Below the pieces are notes generated by a model that was not told the DNA's origin, made no database searches, and saw only the letters and a program-made list of their open reading frames with translations. Below are positions 10,537 to 22,500 of a stretch of 64,000 bases of DNA, piece by piece (within the stretch, counting starts at the first letter, position 1; every line of letters begins with the position of its first letter). Origin of the DNA: Oscarella lobularis (taxonomy: Eukaryota > Porifera > Homoscleromorpha > Homosclerophorida > Oscarellidae); contig NC_089177.1 of NCBI RefSeq assembly GCF_947507565.1, forward strand, positions 618,648 to 682,647, written 5' to 3'. The position numbers and the translations under genes were made by a program.

Positions 10537-11953
10537 TTAGAGACCTTTGTTGAAAAACACATAGTCTATCTTGTTAGCTCGCGCTTTGAGAGCGTCTCTT
10601 AGCTCAGGTTCCAATTTTTCAACGGACATAGAGCTGTGTAGTATTGCATAGTCTCAATAGCGGAAATACTACAACGTAACTTACCATTGTTGAGGAAAAA
10701 TTGCGCAGCAAAGAGGCACCATAAACGTCAGGCTAAAAAATTAATCTTATACTTAGATTAAATTGATCTCATTTTCAGATTACAAGACTCCGCATAATGA
10801 CGTTTGAATAGGCATAGATAGCCACGGTCGTACGCTGAAAAAGGGCTTCCTTTCAAGATACTCCATTATAACGGGTATGAGAGCTAAATCAAAGCATTTA
10901 GAAAGAGGCCGAGATACCCGGTACACATACTCATTCCAGGAAATGCCATTGATATTCGCGAAAAGCAAACCTGGGCAACAGCTTTTCTAGTGGCTTTCTG
11001 AAAATCGATAGATACATTAAGCACATGTGCCATTTTCAGTTTCTCGCCACTTTCGATTTTCCCAATGGCTCTCCGTCTTCTGTTGTCACAGTTATGCCTT
11101 CCATCACCTCTCTACCCACACACAGTGTCATCGATTATAAGAAAAACTATTTCTACTTACTGCTGTCTCATCATAGGAATGTTGATGCAGTTGGCAAGAG
11201 CAACAGCAGCAAAAGGAACCCATCGTTGAAAAATAGTCGGAGCAGACTATAAGGAAAACGTAAGAGAGATAATGTAAGTTCACACACAAATGTACCCGAA
11301 CAACATATTTGAATCCAAGTGCAGCTGCCGTGGCTGTCGTAGTAGCAGATACATAAGCCATAGCAATTTGCCTAAGGAGAATCATTGAGCGTCAAAAATT
11401 CAAATTGCTAACCAGACTTATTCGTTATGGATGATTTGGCATTTCGATTGGTATAGTTTACAACAGCATTAAAAGACTGATTAATAAACTGCCACAAGAT
11501 GACCTGTGGAGTCGATCTAAAAAGAGAACTAAAGGGCACTTGACAACTTATTTCCTCTCTTAGACGGACTTGTAAAAGGCAAGCATGCCTCCAGTGATGA
11601 GCATTCCACCAGGAACTTGAAAGGACATTCTCCCAATCAGAACCTGTTTTTCGCCGGTGTCCGGATGAAAAGCGGAGTCGTACAACTTTTTGGCAGCCCA
11701 AAGATGGTTCTTAGTCGTTCCTGAAGGTTCGATTCCCTGTCTAAAGATCGCTGTGAGGCCCCAAATTCCCACTGTGTCCGGATCCAGACTACTTGTATTG
11801 CTGAACGAGTTTCGCCGCTTTTTCGAGCCTTTCGGTGCTCGCAAACAGCGTTCGCATGTCGGTAACATCAGCAAAGTGTCGTAGTCGACCTCCGAACTGT
11901 CGCTGATCCCATCGGGGTTGATCCAAGTCGATCCGAGACGACGCGGAAGTCAT
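10537..11953 (-). CDS. SFXN: Sideroflexin (mitochondrial serine/amino-acid transporter family)
   Basis: This is an inner-mitochondrial-membrane protein of the sideroflexin family; animal SFXN1/3 carry serine into mitochondria for one-carbon metabolism. The start is the ATG at 11953 ([17 protein letters not shown]). A first intron after LVQQYK joins in frame to [14 protein letters not shown]. The diagnostic family block follows: [16 protein letters not shown], then [15 protein letters not shown] and [15 protein letters not shown]. The C-terminus YVFFNKGL with its stop at 10537 matches the family's usual ending. The length of about 320 residues over several short introns is normal. It is divergent from the SLC25 gene across about 180 bp and lies upstream of the MFS gene on the same strand. 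I cannot assign a one-to-one vertebrate paralogue. Confidence 0.95.
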
Positions 11954-12134
11954 TTCAGAAAACGCTTACTGCTCGCAGACCCCGTATAAAACAACCCCTA
12001 AGTGTGTGCACTCTTGTATGAAAAATGCCTGGCTGCGTACAGAAACGACTCGCCAATAAAAAAAGGCGCGGTTTCACCGAGTTCTACAGCCTGTGGGAGG
12101 AGTCAATTACTTGCACGCGCTCGGTGGCACCACG
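11954..12134. promoter_or_regulatory. Shared divergent promoter, sideroflexin / SLC25 carrier
   Basis: Only 181 bp separate the two start codons, so both promoters must overlap or be shared. Both products are mitochondrial, which would allow co-regulation (inference). I see no clear TATA box. Confidence 0.5.
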
Positions 12135-13171
12135 ATGGCGTCGAAGTCCACCACAACCGTTCTCTCGCCGTTTGCTTCTATGGCAGTTAGCATGGCGGCA
12201 TCAGGAGTGACCCACGTGCTTCATCATCCTCTCTACACGCTGAAAACCCACATGCAGACCGAGGACTTCAGTTTCAATCGATTCGTCAGGCAAATTCAAC
12301 GAAATCCTGTTCGATTTCTTTACAGTGGTCAGTATACGTGTATGAGCATAGTTTTGCAAGCTTGAAAAGCCTAAATATGATACCCTATGTATGGAAACTT
12401 TGTGTTCCATAGGCGTCATCGCACGCACAATAGGTATCATGCCAGAGAAGATGTTCAAAATGCAAGCCTGGATTGTCACCAACCGAATGCTCGAAAATCA
12501 CTTAGATTTGGCCGGACTTCCAAAGTGGATCATTGCTGGCACTGTGGCTGGAATGGCAACGTCACTCGTCGCTTGCCCGTCGGAGCTCCTCATGGTTCAA
12601 GCAATGACGCAGGGACGACGCTTTGTTGATATCGTGAGAGAGCGTGGTCTCTTAGGTATTTATTTGGGTGCATCTGCGACGCTCTATCGCGATATTGGGT
12701 TCAACTGCGCCTTCTTTACCCTGCGAAATTGGGGCGTACATTTCCATGAGGAGTGCTATGGTCCGTGTTCGAGTAGTCTCCGCTTTGTCATTGGCGCAGT
12801 GGCAGGTACTGCATAATAGAATCAAGGAATGGCCTAATATTTTACTTTATTTATGACTAACTGCAAGTGAGAGAGGGAGCTAATCTATAATTCTTCTCCT
12901 GTCAGGTTGCTTAGGTTCAATTGTCGCCAATCCTTACGATGTCATTAAGACTCGTCTGCAGAGCGTTCCTACTGGTGCAGAGAAACTTAGTTGTCACGAG
13001 ACGATGATGATTGTTGCTCGAAACGAAGGAGTGCTGCGATTGATGAGTGGGCTTGGTCCCCGATTTATAGTGATTCCGTCAACTATGTCACTTTTCTACG
13101 TTCTTCACGAAAAGCTAGAAGCAGTAGTAGAAAAATTAATACAGCTACCTGCAACAGAAAATAAAATGTAA
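12135..13171 (+). CDS. Mitochondrial carrier (SLC25) family protein, 283 aa
   Basis: Three exons (12135-12327, 12413-12805, 12906-13171) give a 283-residue open frame starting MASKSTTTVL. The three-fold mitochondrial carrier pattern is visible: HPLYTLKTHMQ in repeat 1 (the charged residue after proline is missing), CPSELLMVQAM in repeat 2 and a canonical NPYDVIKTRLQ in repeat 3. GIYLGASATLYRDI and GLGPRFIVIP match the usual loop and even-helix motifs. Carriers of this family exchange metabolites across the inner mitochondrial membrane. The substrate cannot be told from the sequence, and the non-canonical first two signatures suggest an unusual member. An AATAAA lies inside the last codons. 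Confidence 0.88.
13160..13165 (+). terminator. Poly(A) hexamer inside the carrier's last codons
   Basis: AATAAA is read as Asn-Lys three codons before the TAA at 13169. No other hexamer is evident before the next gene starts at 13264, so this is a plausible signal in a 92-bp intergenic gap. Confidence 0.45.
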
Positions 13172-13263
13172 CCAATTAACATGGAATTATCCGGGACATC
13201 GTTCTCCTCTTCTCTCATCCAATCAAAGCCCTTACTGTACAAGTTCGAACTTGAACGCAACTC

Positions 13264-15095
13264 ATGGCTTTTATCCGACGTCTAAACGCTCTCCTTTTTC
13301 TGCTACCCGCGACGCTATCATGGTGGCCCTTTCCAGACAACAGCAGAAACTCGAAATCCTCGCATGTCACGGAAGTCTTACCCGCTACCGTCAAATTCGA
13401 AATGAAAACGGCCGAAGAGAAGTTCATCGCCGAAGCTCAGACCTTTCTTCAGCTACATCCCTTAGACAAGTGCCTCCACAACGTAAGGAGACAGAGAATG
13501 CAAGCGATTCCCTGTGTGAACGCCTCTCGTTAGACCGTGGGTAAACTAAGGCAATCGTGCAGCGAAATAGGAGAAGAAGAACTCGCTAAATTCAGCGTCC
13601 TCCTTCTCAACTGCCAATCGGAAGCAGAAGGCAGACCAACGTATACGTGCACAGAAGAGATGGTGAGATTTAGAGAATTTAATTAATGAACAATCGAATA
13701 AATGTTTTTTTTCTATTTCAGTCGATGGCGGAGTGCACGCAGGATATGGATCCTCACACGTGGAACGCCTATCACATCATCAGCAATCGAGCCAGATCGG
13801 TGTGCTATGCGACGAGACAACAGCAATTTCAAATGAAAACGGAGAACGTTGTGAATCGGCTTGCCTCGTCCGCAGAAGATCAAATAGATAAAATGTGGAA
13901 ATTGAAAGTGAGAATGGCGTATTCCGTATCAGATATTTCACTTTTGGTAATTAATTAATTAATTAATAGGAAGGACAGGAAAAAATTGGACAAACCGTTT
14001 CTGACACTCTTGGCATAATGTCCAAAGGGCAGGATCTCCTTATCGCCCAGCAGAGTCGATTGAAGCATTCCCAATCCGAAATAAGTCGCACAATGACGTC
14101 GAACTTGAACAGCTTGACGCGCGAGAAGAGCATGATTCAGTCCGGTCAGGAAAGGCTTGCAGAGATGACGGAAGACATACGCCGGCGATTGGAAAACGCA
14201 ACTCATCAACTGGAGAACCAAGACGCTCACCGAAGAACCAATCACGGACAACTGATGACCGATTTGACCCAGCTTCGACTCAAAGCCAAAGAAGTCTGGG
14301 ATAAAATCGGTAAGGATCCTATCCTATACACCTAATACGTATTGTAGCCAAAAGCCTTTCTTCTCTTCCAGAGAATAATACCAAGGAAATCGTTCAGCAG
14401 CACTCCGTTGCTCTTCTTCAGTATCAGGAGATGCTGGAAAATATTCAGCGGCTGAATTCGTCTCTTAATCACGTCTTGGGTATAGTTGGCCAGGTGGACA
14501 GTCAGATCGACTGGGTGGCGAGCCAACTGGGTGGAAATCGTGCTGATATTCAAGTGATTGCCATCACTGTCCAGCACGCCTGCTATCTGGTAATGGCAAT
14601 GATGTGCGTCGTTTTTCTCAGTGCTCCTTGGATGAGTCGTCTTGCTCTCGTTCTCGTTGTTCCTCTGAATGCAATGGCTCAACTGAAACATCTGCCCTAT
14701 TATATGGACTTTCGCCAGATGACCGTCACACTGGCAAGTATATTAATTGGTACGACTATGATCTAAATAACAAAGGGTAATTAAATAATTAATTTTTTAT
14801 AGGTGATATCATTCTGAACTGGATTTTGAGTAGGAAGGAATACACTGCCTCACCTGGGCGACTGAGTTTGAAGCAAAGCCAATCTGAAGCTGATTCCTCT
14901 CCACCAGCAGCACCGAGAGACTTCAATGATTCAACTGTGCCGTGTCTTACTCCTGAGAAAGCGTCCACGCCTTTTGCCTTTCCTGCTTCAGATAGATCCT
15001 ATTCCAAGTGCCAAGCCCTTACCAAATCTGGACTGCCTTGTCGTCTTCCTCAAACACCTGGAAGCACATTTTGCAAAAGGCATTCGCATAATTGA
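13264..15095 (+). CDS. Brambleberry / GEX1 / Kar5-type nuclear membrane fusion protein
   Basis: This belongs to the conserved Kar5/GEX1/Brambleberry family. In yeast and plants it acts in nuclear-envelope fusion at karyogamy; in zebrafish Brambleberry it acts in fusion of karyomeres during cleavage. It starts with a signal-like MAFIRRLNALLFLLPATLSW. The family's lumenal cysteine-rich block follows: LLLNCQSEAEGRPTYTC, MAECTQDMD and NAYHIISNRARSVCYATRQQQF. Next come a long coiled coil (KGQDLL to DKIENNTKE), two hydrophobic segments (HACYLVMAMMCVVFLS and LALVLVVPLNAMAQ) and a third short one. The tail ends in a Cys/His motif, C-x9-C-x10-C-x2-H (CQALTKSGLPC ... FCKRH). Exons splice in frame through about six short introns. 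It lies 92 bp behind the SLC25 gene on the same strand. Confidence 0.92.
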
Positions 15096-15166
15096 GACGA
15101 CTAGATAACTTCGGTACTGTGTGCGTAGTTGTAGTGATCGGTTTGATTAGTCTTGATATTCATTTC

Positions 15167-15172
15167 AATAAA
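15167..15172 (+). terminator. Poly(A) signal of the Brambleberry-type gene
   Basis: AATAAA lies 71 bases after the stop codon, in the gap between two converging genes. Confidence 0.55.
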
Positions 15173-15364
15173 CGATTGCAAATTTTCTTTCTTTTGCGAT
15201 CCCAGTGTCATATTCGGTAATAACGCCTGCCTTGGACGACTTTGCGTTTCTATAGGAGTGACTTATCTTCAAAGTTTGAATAACATACTTATCGATCATG
15301 CTCAAGAATCCTTTAAGATGGAGAAAACGTACCAAATACCTTCCTCTTCGTTGTCTTGTTACCG

Positions 15365-18194
15365 TTAGTCAAAAGACATGTCCGCTACATCTCCGTTCCC
15401 ATCATCGTCTTTGTCTTCATCGCTTCCGCCTTTGCCCTTTTCGTCGTCCTTTTCACGTGCAAATTCTATCAAATATAATACCAAATGAACTAATTCCATG
15501 TAGTCTCGGCTAAAACCTAGTTTGAATACAGCCTCTAGAGCCTTGTCTAGCATCTGAGCCGCAAACGTGTCGTTTCGCCTCAGCCCCAATGCCTATCCAA
15601 TTGAACACCTACCTACTCATCAGCGATACTATACAGTTCAATCAATACCTTGTGGTACGCTGCAACCGCTTCTCCGTGCCTTTCCATTAGACTGTACGCG
15701 TAACCTAAGGACGTGTGCGTATTGGGATTCGTAGAGATAAGCTTCAGCGCCTCTTGATGGTACTGCGCTGCTTCTTCATACATTCTGAGTAGAGGAAAAA
15801 CAGAGCAATTGCTAGATTTTAATTGAACACGCCGCCCTAACCCTAGTTTCCTACAACTGTGACCACAGTTGTTTAGTAGAGGTTCCCAGTGACCAGAAAG
15901 CTAGAGAAATATAGCATACACAAGAAAAAAACAAAGCATGCGCTTACTTTGCCTACAATTTTCTTTACTTTTTCCAACGCTCTTAGCAGATAGGATCGCC
16001 CTCTTGTGTACCTTGAAGGTGCCAATTCCGATAAACGAGAAGAAAAAGCGTTTCATATGTACCGTCCTGCTTGATGGTGGAGGACTCCTAACTCATGCAG
16101 CACATCAGGATCGTCCGGAGACAATACCTGAGCTAGTTTCACAGACTCAATACAGCTTGGTCACAATGGCGACAGCATTTCAATTACCTTGTGATAGAAA
16201 CTGCTCTGCCAGAACCAAATCAATTTTTATGAACTCCTGACCGACGTAGAGCAAAGGAAAATGACAACTAGTAGAGAGAAAAAATAATTCTTCTATTAGA
16301 TTTAACCTGATGAATGAGGAACATCAACTGACCCAGGCATGTGTTTCACAGCAACTTGATATGAAGCTATAGCTTGATCATGTTCACCCTATCAAAATTT
16401 GTTGAATTCCTCTCAACAAGAGAATGAAAATTTCACTTCTTGAGCAAAAGAATGACCTAGCGCTATCCAAAATAGTCCTAGCTGAGAATCAATTCCAATT
16501 GCCTTGCTAACGAAAACCAAACAACCTTTTTCCGATCTGAATATGAATTACTGCTATACTTACGTGAGAAATCGTCGCGCCAATTCCAGTTTTCCTGTCA
16601 TCAAGTAGTAAGACCCGACAGCATACCACGAAAACTAAGTGCAAAAGACTATATATAGACTACTGTTACATAAAACAAAACGGTTGTATTCACAGCTTTC
16701 TCTGGGTCATCTTCAATAAGCTTGTGAGCAAGTAAAAAGAGATCTAAAGAAATGAAATATGGCCGCCAAAACAAACATTATTAGCAGCAATCAAACCATT
16801 GCTCCTGTTGAGAGCAACGAGACATGCCACGTGAACCGGTAGACACAGCGTGTGATAAGGATCAGCCAGAAGAACTCTAAAACCTTCTTATTATTTAAAA
16901 GATTTATGACTTTTGTCTCTTACCGATTCGTTAACGCTATAGCAGATTCCTGATTCCATAAATTATAGTCTCTCTGTGCTTGAAACACGGCTACATCCTA
17001 AACCAATTGGAATAGCAAATGTAGACAAGACAAAGAGAGTCTAGTTGCACCAAGCTGTTGGCTAATCCTTCTGGGACTTCAAAGTCTTCAGGACTACAAA
17101 ACTAAGATTGCATAGCCTGAGCCAAGGTAATCATATGTGCGATATCAAACTACTTCGTTTAATTGATTATGGTAGAGGAGTCGAAGTGATTCCGCTTCTT
17201 CCTTGTCGACGCACTGGTCTTCGAAGGGAAGAGACGCCAGCAAAGTTTTTACTACATGGAAGCAATAATAAATGTTAGAACGTGTGGTGCCGAATAAAAA
17301 TACTACATTCATTCATGGTGAGCAAATGATAAGAAACAAGTCTGGAAAACGCCTATAAAAGCACAACTGAAAATAGCTACGAAATCTCTGGCATTTTCTA
17401 CCTCATGACAAAACACATCGAGTTGAAGAGCTTCCTTATAATTTTTCGCCGCATATTGCCGATTTTCTATCGCCTGGCAAGCGGTTCCACGCAATAAACA
17501 GATGGAACTCATGACCTTCGCAAGCAAAAATTGACTAGGGACCATTCCATTCATTTCCTTACATTAATAGTTGAACTGTCAAAACCAGCAAGGTTTCGAA
17601 AAGGCGATTCGGATTGAGAAGAAGCCACTAAATTATGTCCCCGTGAAAAAATCTATACAATGCCCTTCTACCTCGTAGGTTTGTATCAGGGAGGTCTAGA
17701 ACATCGATTACGGCGTTCCATTCCTTGCATTTAGCCTAGGGTAGGAGAATGACCAGCGCACTCGCACATTTACGACTGCACGTACGTGGCACTTGGCTAC
17801 GAGGTAGCGACACGCCAGAGCAGACTATACAGCACTCAGATGGTAAGCGAAGCGTTTCACTGATGTGTGCTTGCTCTTACTTCGATTAGCCCTCGCGATT
17901 TGATGAGGTGGGCAGCGCGACGATAGTTTCCGTCAAGAAATAGAGCCTGGGCGAGGCTCAAGACGTCCTGCAAAGCGCCTAAAAGTCTCTTAGCGCCGTG
18001 CACGGGCCTGCTTCGTAAAAAGAGTCTACCATTTGATAGAGAAATCGCCTTGTCCGCCCAAAATGCCGCATTTTCGAAGAGATTCTAAGCAGACAAGTCA
18101 GCAGGCAACGTTTGCAGATCCAAGGCAGCGCTATTACTCTTTCCAGACTATTAGAAACGATTTGGCGAACGCGAGAGAGCTGCATTGACGGCAT
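15365..18194 (-). CDS. CDC16: Anaphase-promoting complex subunit CDC16 (APC6)
   Basis: This is a TPR-repeat scaffold subunit of the APC/C ubiquitin ligase, which drives mitotic exit. It starts at the ATG at 18194 (MPSMQLSRVRQIV). The second exon carries ENAAFWADKAISLS, matching the N-terminal helix of CDC16. Further in, SSICLLRGTACQAIENRQ and KEALQLDVFCHE (about 17400-17520) are the highly conserved APC6 segment. The last coding exons end ALGLRRNDTFAAQML, then an acidic tail DEDKDDDGNGD and MSFD, stop at 15365. The gene is broken into many small exons, some only 60-100 nt, which is why few long open frames are seen between 15.6 and 18.0 kb. Confidence 0.92.
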
Positions 18195-19527
18195 TTGGTT
18201 TCACTACTTTGTCCCGTATAGAAACGCACGTGGCACACGGCCATTTATTCCCGAACTGCATGGGAGCAGCTCATGAGAGTGTATTTGGCTCGACATTTAA
18301 TTTTTTCTACGTGCATACCTACATGCGCAAAAAAACAACGTCCAAACATCATGCACATCTACACGAGCGAGCTAGATAGATAGATAGATAGATAGATGTT
18401 TTATTTTAGTACGGAAAACCATTAGCTCAGAGGCCAATCTTCCTGGTACCGTACAACACTAGAGATAAATAAAGCCACTAAAATTAAATATATCAATTTT
18501 CAGAGTTATAAAATTTGAGTCTGATTAACGAGCGTTGTCAATCTCGAAATTGTTCTTCTAGAGTCGCTCCTTCGCTCAAAACCTAAAAGAAAAGAGACAA
18601 TTTCTGCTCGATCTGTCCGTGTACGTACCTTTTTGTCCTGCGTTCGCATTGGCGCAATCCAGGCTACACCGCGCGGAGGTTCGAACGCTGAGTAGCCCAA
18701 AAATGGTTGAGAGCGAGCCGTGGAATCATAGGCTCAACCCGAACGGTGCGGCCTGGGATCGAGAACGGCTCTCCCACACCGTCCCCCCGACCGCGTCGCA
18801 CCGCGACCCATAAGGGCCATAGTCTTTCGGTTAAGAGGAACCGAGACTACCGGGATGAGGGAGGGCGCCGAACGTGAGTCCGCACACAGCCAGAGGTCAA
18901 CTTGTACTGCTTTGATTTTGGTTCTGGGAAAGTCGGGCTATCTTCGGCTCTAGGTCACTAAGCCGAGTGAGAAGCAGCCACGAGACACTGCGCGTTTCTT
19001 TGGCAGGAAAGTGACTGATCTGAGCCTGACGCCCACTCGGTATTAACGCGGTACGCCAGGCTTCGCGACCCAAATATTGTTCTTCTTTCTTATTCTTTTG
19101 TGTGTTATTAATTACAACCCAATCTAGATCCTCGTGGCCGATGGACTGCTCTATGACGTTTTCGTATTTCGATTAGGGATTCTAACGTTTAGACACATTT
19201 CTTTTCTCTACAGGGTGTCCTTATTCGCCTGCGTTTGTGATCGCCTTTATTTCCTCACTACTCGAAGCGACAAGAAGACAAGGACGATTCTGATTGAACC
19301 TCAGAGGAGTTTAGGATCGAGATAAACGCGATCGAGGCTAGCTGCTCACACGCCCACTAGGGTAGGCCTAGTAGTAGGTCTACCGACGGACGGAGATGTA
19401 CGTAGGATGATGTTCTAAGCCGCATAGGTTCCAGTCTGTCGTCGTTTGCCTGTGATAAACAAACTAGCAAATTTATACTCGCATTATAAAGATCGTAGAA
19501 TACGTGTATTAGATAGAGTATGGTTAG
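18195..19527. other. Intergenic region with a microsatellite and a GC-rich hairpin-rich block
   Basis: No protein-coding gene is evident. A GATA microsatellite lies at 18373-18397. From about 18650 to 19070 the DNA is GC-rich and has several local inverted repeats. One is a stem of TAGTCT and CGGTT pairing with AACCG and AGACTA (about 18820-18852). Another pairs GTTGAG...GAGCC with GGCTCAAC (about 18710-18740). This may encode a structured non-coding RNA or be a decayed mobile element. I could not match it to snRNA, RNase P, SRP or rRNA from memory. Confidence 0.5.
18373..18397 (+). repeat. GATA microsatellite
   Basis: Six tandem TAGA/GATA units. Confidence 0.95.
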
Positions 19528-22500
19528 TTATACATTTGCTACAGTTTCTCTCGCCTTATCTCTCGTGTTTTCGTCACCATACTTATCCTCGAACTCTAAG
19601 AATCGTTTCGTAAAGATCTTCTTTGTTTTCCTCGAAAATTTTAGACACAGTGCTTGCTCAAATAGGCCTCTATAATATAAATCAAATATCCTCAGAAATG
19701 CAGTGCAAAAAAGCTTGAATTTCCACTTACCTAGCAGATGCCCAATTTTCCTGCTTGATCATAAGCTCAATGTAGGTATTCCACATATCGACTCTCTTCG
19801 GATAACTCTTCAAAATTCCGTCAAAAATGTTGCGTCCACGTTCAACATTTCCGTGCTCAAACTCCATGCGTCCAAATTTGGAAATCACATCTACGTCTAA
19901 AAGAAAATCAATAAAAAATCTCGAAAAATCTAAGCAATGAAAACCTACGTTCGTTCCGCGGAAGAACCTTCAAGCATCTTTGCAGCAAACTCCTCGCTGC
20001 TTCCGCCTTACCACGTTGCATGTAAAATATTCCAAAACGAACCCACACATCTTGATTGGTACTGAAACGCTTCAGCATCGTCTGATACAGCTTTTCAGCC
20101 CACTAAATAAAAACCCGCGTAACGCAGACTTTCTTTTCGAGGCGTACTCACATCAAACTTATTAGAGTCAACGTATATATTGACTAATTTAATGAAGACA
20201 GCCAGCGGATCGTTGTGCTTCAGAGCGGACTCAAACACCTGGAGCAGAGTCTCTTCCGTTCCATACAGATTCTCCAAGTTCATTAGTCCCGTCCAAATGT
20301 TCAACTTCTCTGCTTCCTCGTGAAAGGGTATCATTTTCAGAGCGCGCTGAGCGACGGCTCTCGCCTTGTCGAACTCGGCTACGTGCGTGTAGTGGGCCAT
20401 GTACTGGAGCCACAAAACGGAACTGCTAGGATTCGAAGCCAGGCGGCGATCAAAGTCGTCTGCCGATTGAGGAGTCAACGTGTCGTCCATCAAAGCGTGT
20501 TCTTTCTGAAAAAAATCAATAACCATACATAGGTGATGGACTTGGAAACCCCTGAAGTCTAGAGCTACGCTTAGCACAGGGTCTCATGCTTGGAGGCGGA
20601 AAAGAGTCCCCTAAGATCGATCCCCTACTGTACCATGAAGACGTTGCGTTCGTCAGCGATTCGTTCGGCTCGAACTTGTCTTTTGGTGGCTTTTCTTGTA
20701 GTTGCCTGAGCAGTGCACTATTGTGTAGGACTACGTCGTCTTGGATTTAAACTTACATTTGTACTCTCTGATGCGGGAGTTGCGTTGACATCAGCGTTCT
20801 CTTCTTCACTGGACTTGGATGGGATCTTCCAATTGAACGGGTCTGATAACTGCAACGGAAATGCAATATCGGTTGTGCGGTCCTAAACTATGAAAGTACT
20901 TTCAAAGAAGCTTGATTTTCTTCGTCTTCTTCCTCGTCCTCCTCGTCCTCCTCGCTTTCTTCAGAGGTAGAACCATTTTCCAAAATATTTGAGTCCTCGT
21001 CCTCTTCTGTCTTGTATCGTTTAGATAAGCTCTCTTCCTTAGACCCGCTGCTTCGTTTAGCCGCTTCTGTCGGGTTCACGTGCGATATTTTGAGAGAAAA
21101 TTCGACGTGTCCCGTTGACTCGTCAATACTTGACACGCAGTCATATAAAAATCCAAAGCAGATCTCGCGAACGCTTACCTCAATACTTTAGCTGTAACCA
21201 ACTGCCCCAAATGAAACTTTTCTGTCCATTTCTTCACGAAACCGTCAAACAAGTTGGTAATCTTGACCCGACCAGTCAAATTTCTCCCAATCCTATAACA
21301 ATTGAATAGAATAGCTCGCTACGACGCTTTACTGTACCTGATGAACACGCCGGCCTTTTCTGCTACAGTAGAAACATAGCCTCGAACAATATTTCCCACT
21401 TCAATTTCTAAAGTGGAACAAATTTCTCTGTCGACTACAATTGACTTTTCGCTGGGATCCACTCGAGATTTTCTCAATGATACGTCAAAATGACCCCGGT
21501 CATCAACTGATAGCAAGTAACATCTAACGTGCGTCAAAATTATTGAGACAGGCATCTTTGCGACAGCTACATTTTACCTAGCAAATGAGCCCTCGAGAAT
21601 CTGCTCAAAGGGTTTTTCTGGATATTCGTCACAGATGTCAGTCAGCGCCAGAAAGCCAACATTTCTGCATGGAAGTTGGACACAGATTCCTTTCCCGGTC
21701 ACTTCTTTGCCGAATCGACAAACCGTCACTCTACCTGGCTGACATGAAACAGAACCTACAAACCAAGTCACGCGAAAACATTTTTTCACCGCGGCTGCCT
21801 TTTTCACACCTGTTTCCGAAAGTTCCACGAATTCTTGCGTTCGATTGACATTTAGAACCTCTAGTGATAACGCTTGTCCAATGCTGAAATGAGACGTCGG
21901 AGAAGCAACGACCTACAGAGTAATAGGGAACCCTAACTCTTCTAAATCAGAAAGATGTGGCCGTGGATTGCCTCAGGATCCAGTGAAGAGTCGAGACAAT
22001 GAACTTTTCCCTTCACAGAAGGCGTCAAGAGCACGAGGAGATGTGATTTTTGAACCTAAACAACAGTACAACTCTTCTCGGTATCCTAACGTTTGTACAT
22101 ATGCCGTCCTATTACCTGACTCACAATGCCAGTAACGGTATCGCCTTTCTTCGCCGTTTCTACGTAATCCTTGGCTACGAGAAGCTCTATCTCAGCCAGA
22201 GCGTTTCTCCTTGCCAAGGCAATCAAGCTAACCAAAACGCGAGATTGAGTGCTTAACGACCAACTGATATTCAAATCAACGCACCTTTGCCTCAGAGACA
22301 CTTCTGCGACAGTGTGCTGAAGATTTTTCTGCGTAATAGCAAGTGATCTGAGAAGGCAAAACTAGGTGTGAAAAAAATACTGTATAAACGACATACTGAT
22401 TAGTCCTCGACTGCCTGAAGCCAATGACAACGCCCTCCACCTCTTGCCCTTCCTTAAAACTTTCGAGTGGCTTACTTTCCTGCCCAATGAAGACTTTGAG

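Noticed and set aside
11720-11760. GGTTCGATTCC, a perfect pol III B-box, on the plus strand
   Set aside because: It lies in the sideroflexin coding sequence (GIEPSGT on the minus strand) and no tRNA cloverleaf or A-box is present around it.
18670-18700. GGTTCGAAC, T-arm-like string in the intergenic block
   Set aside because: No matching acceptor, D or anticodon stems; not called as a tRNA.
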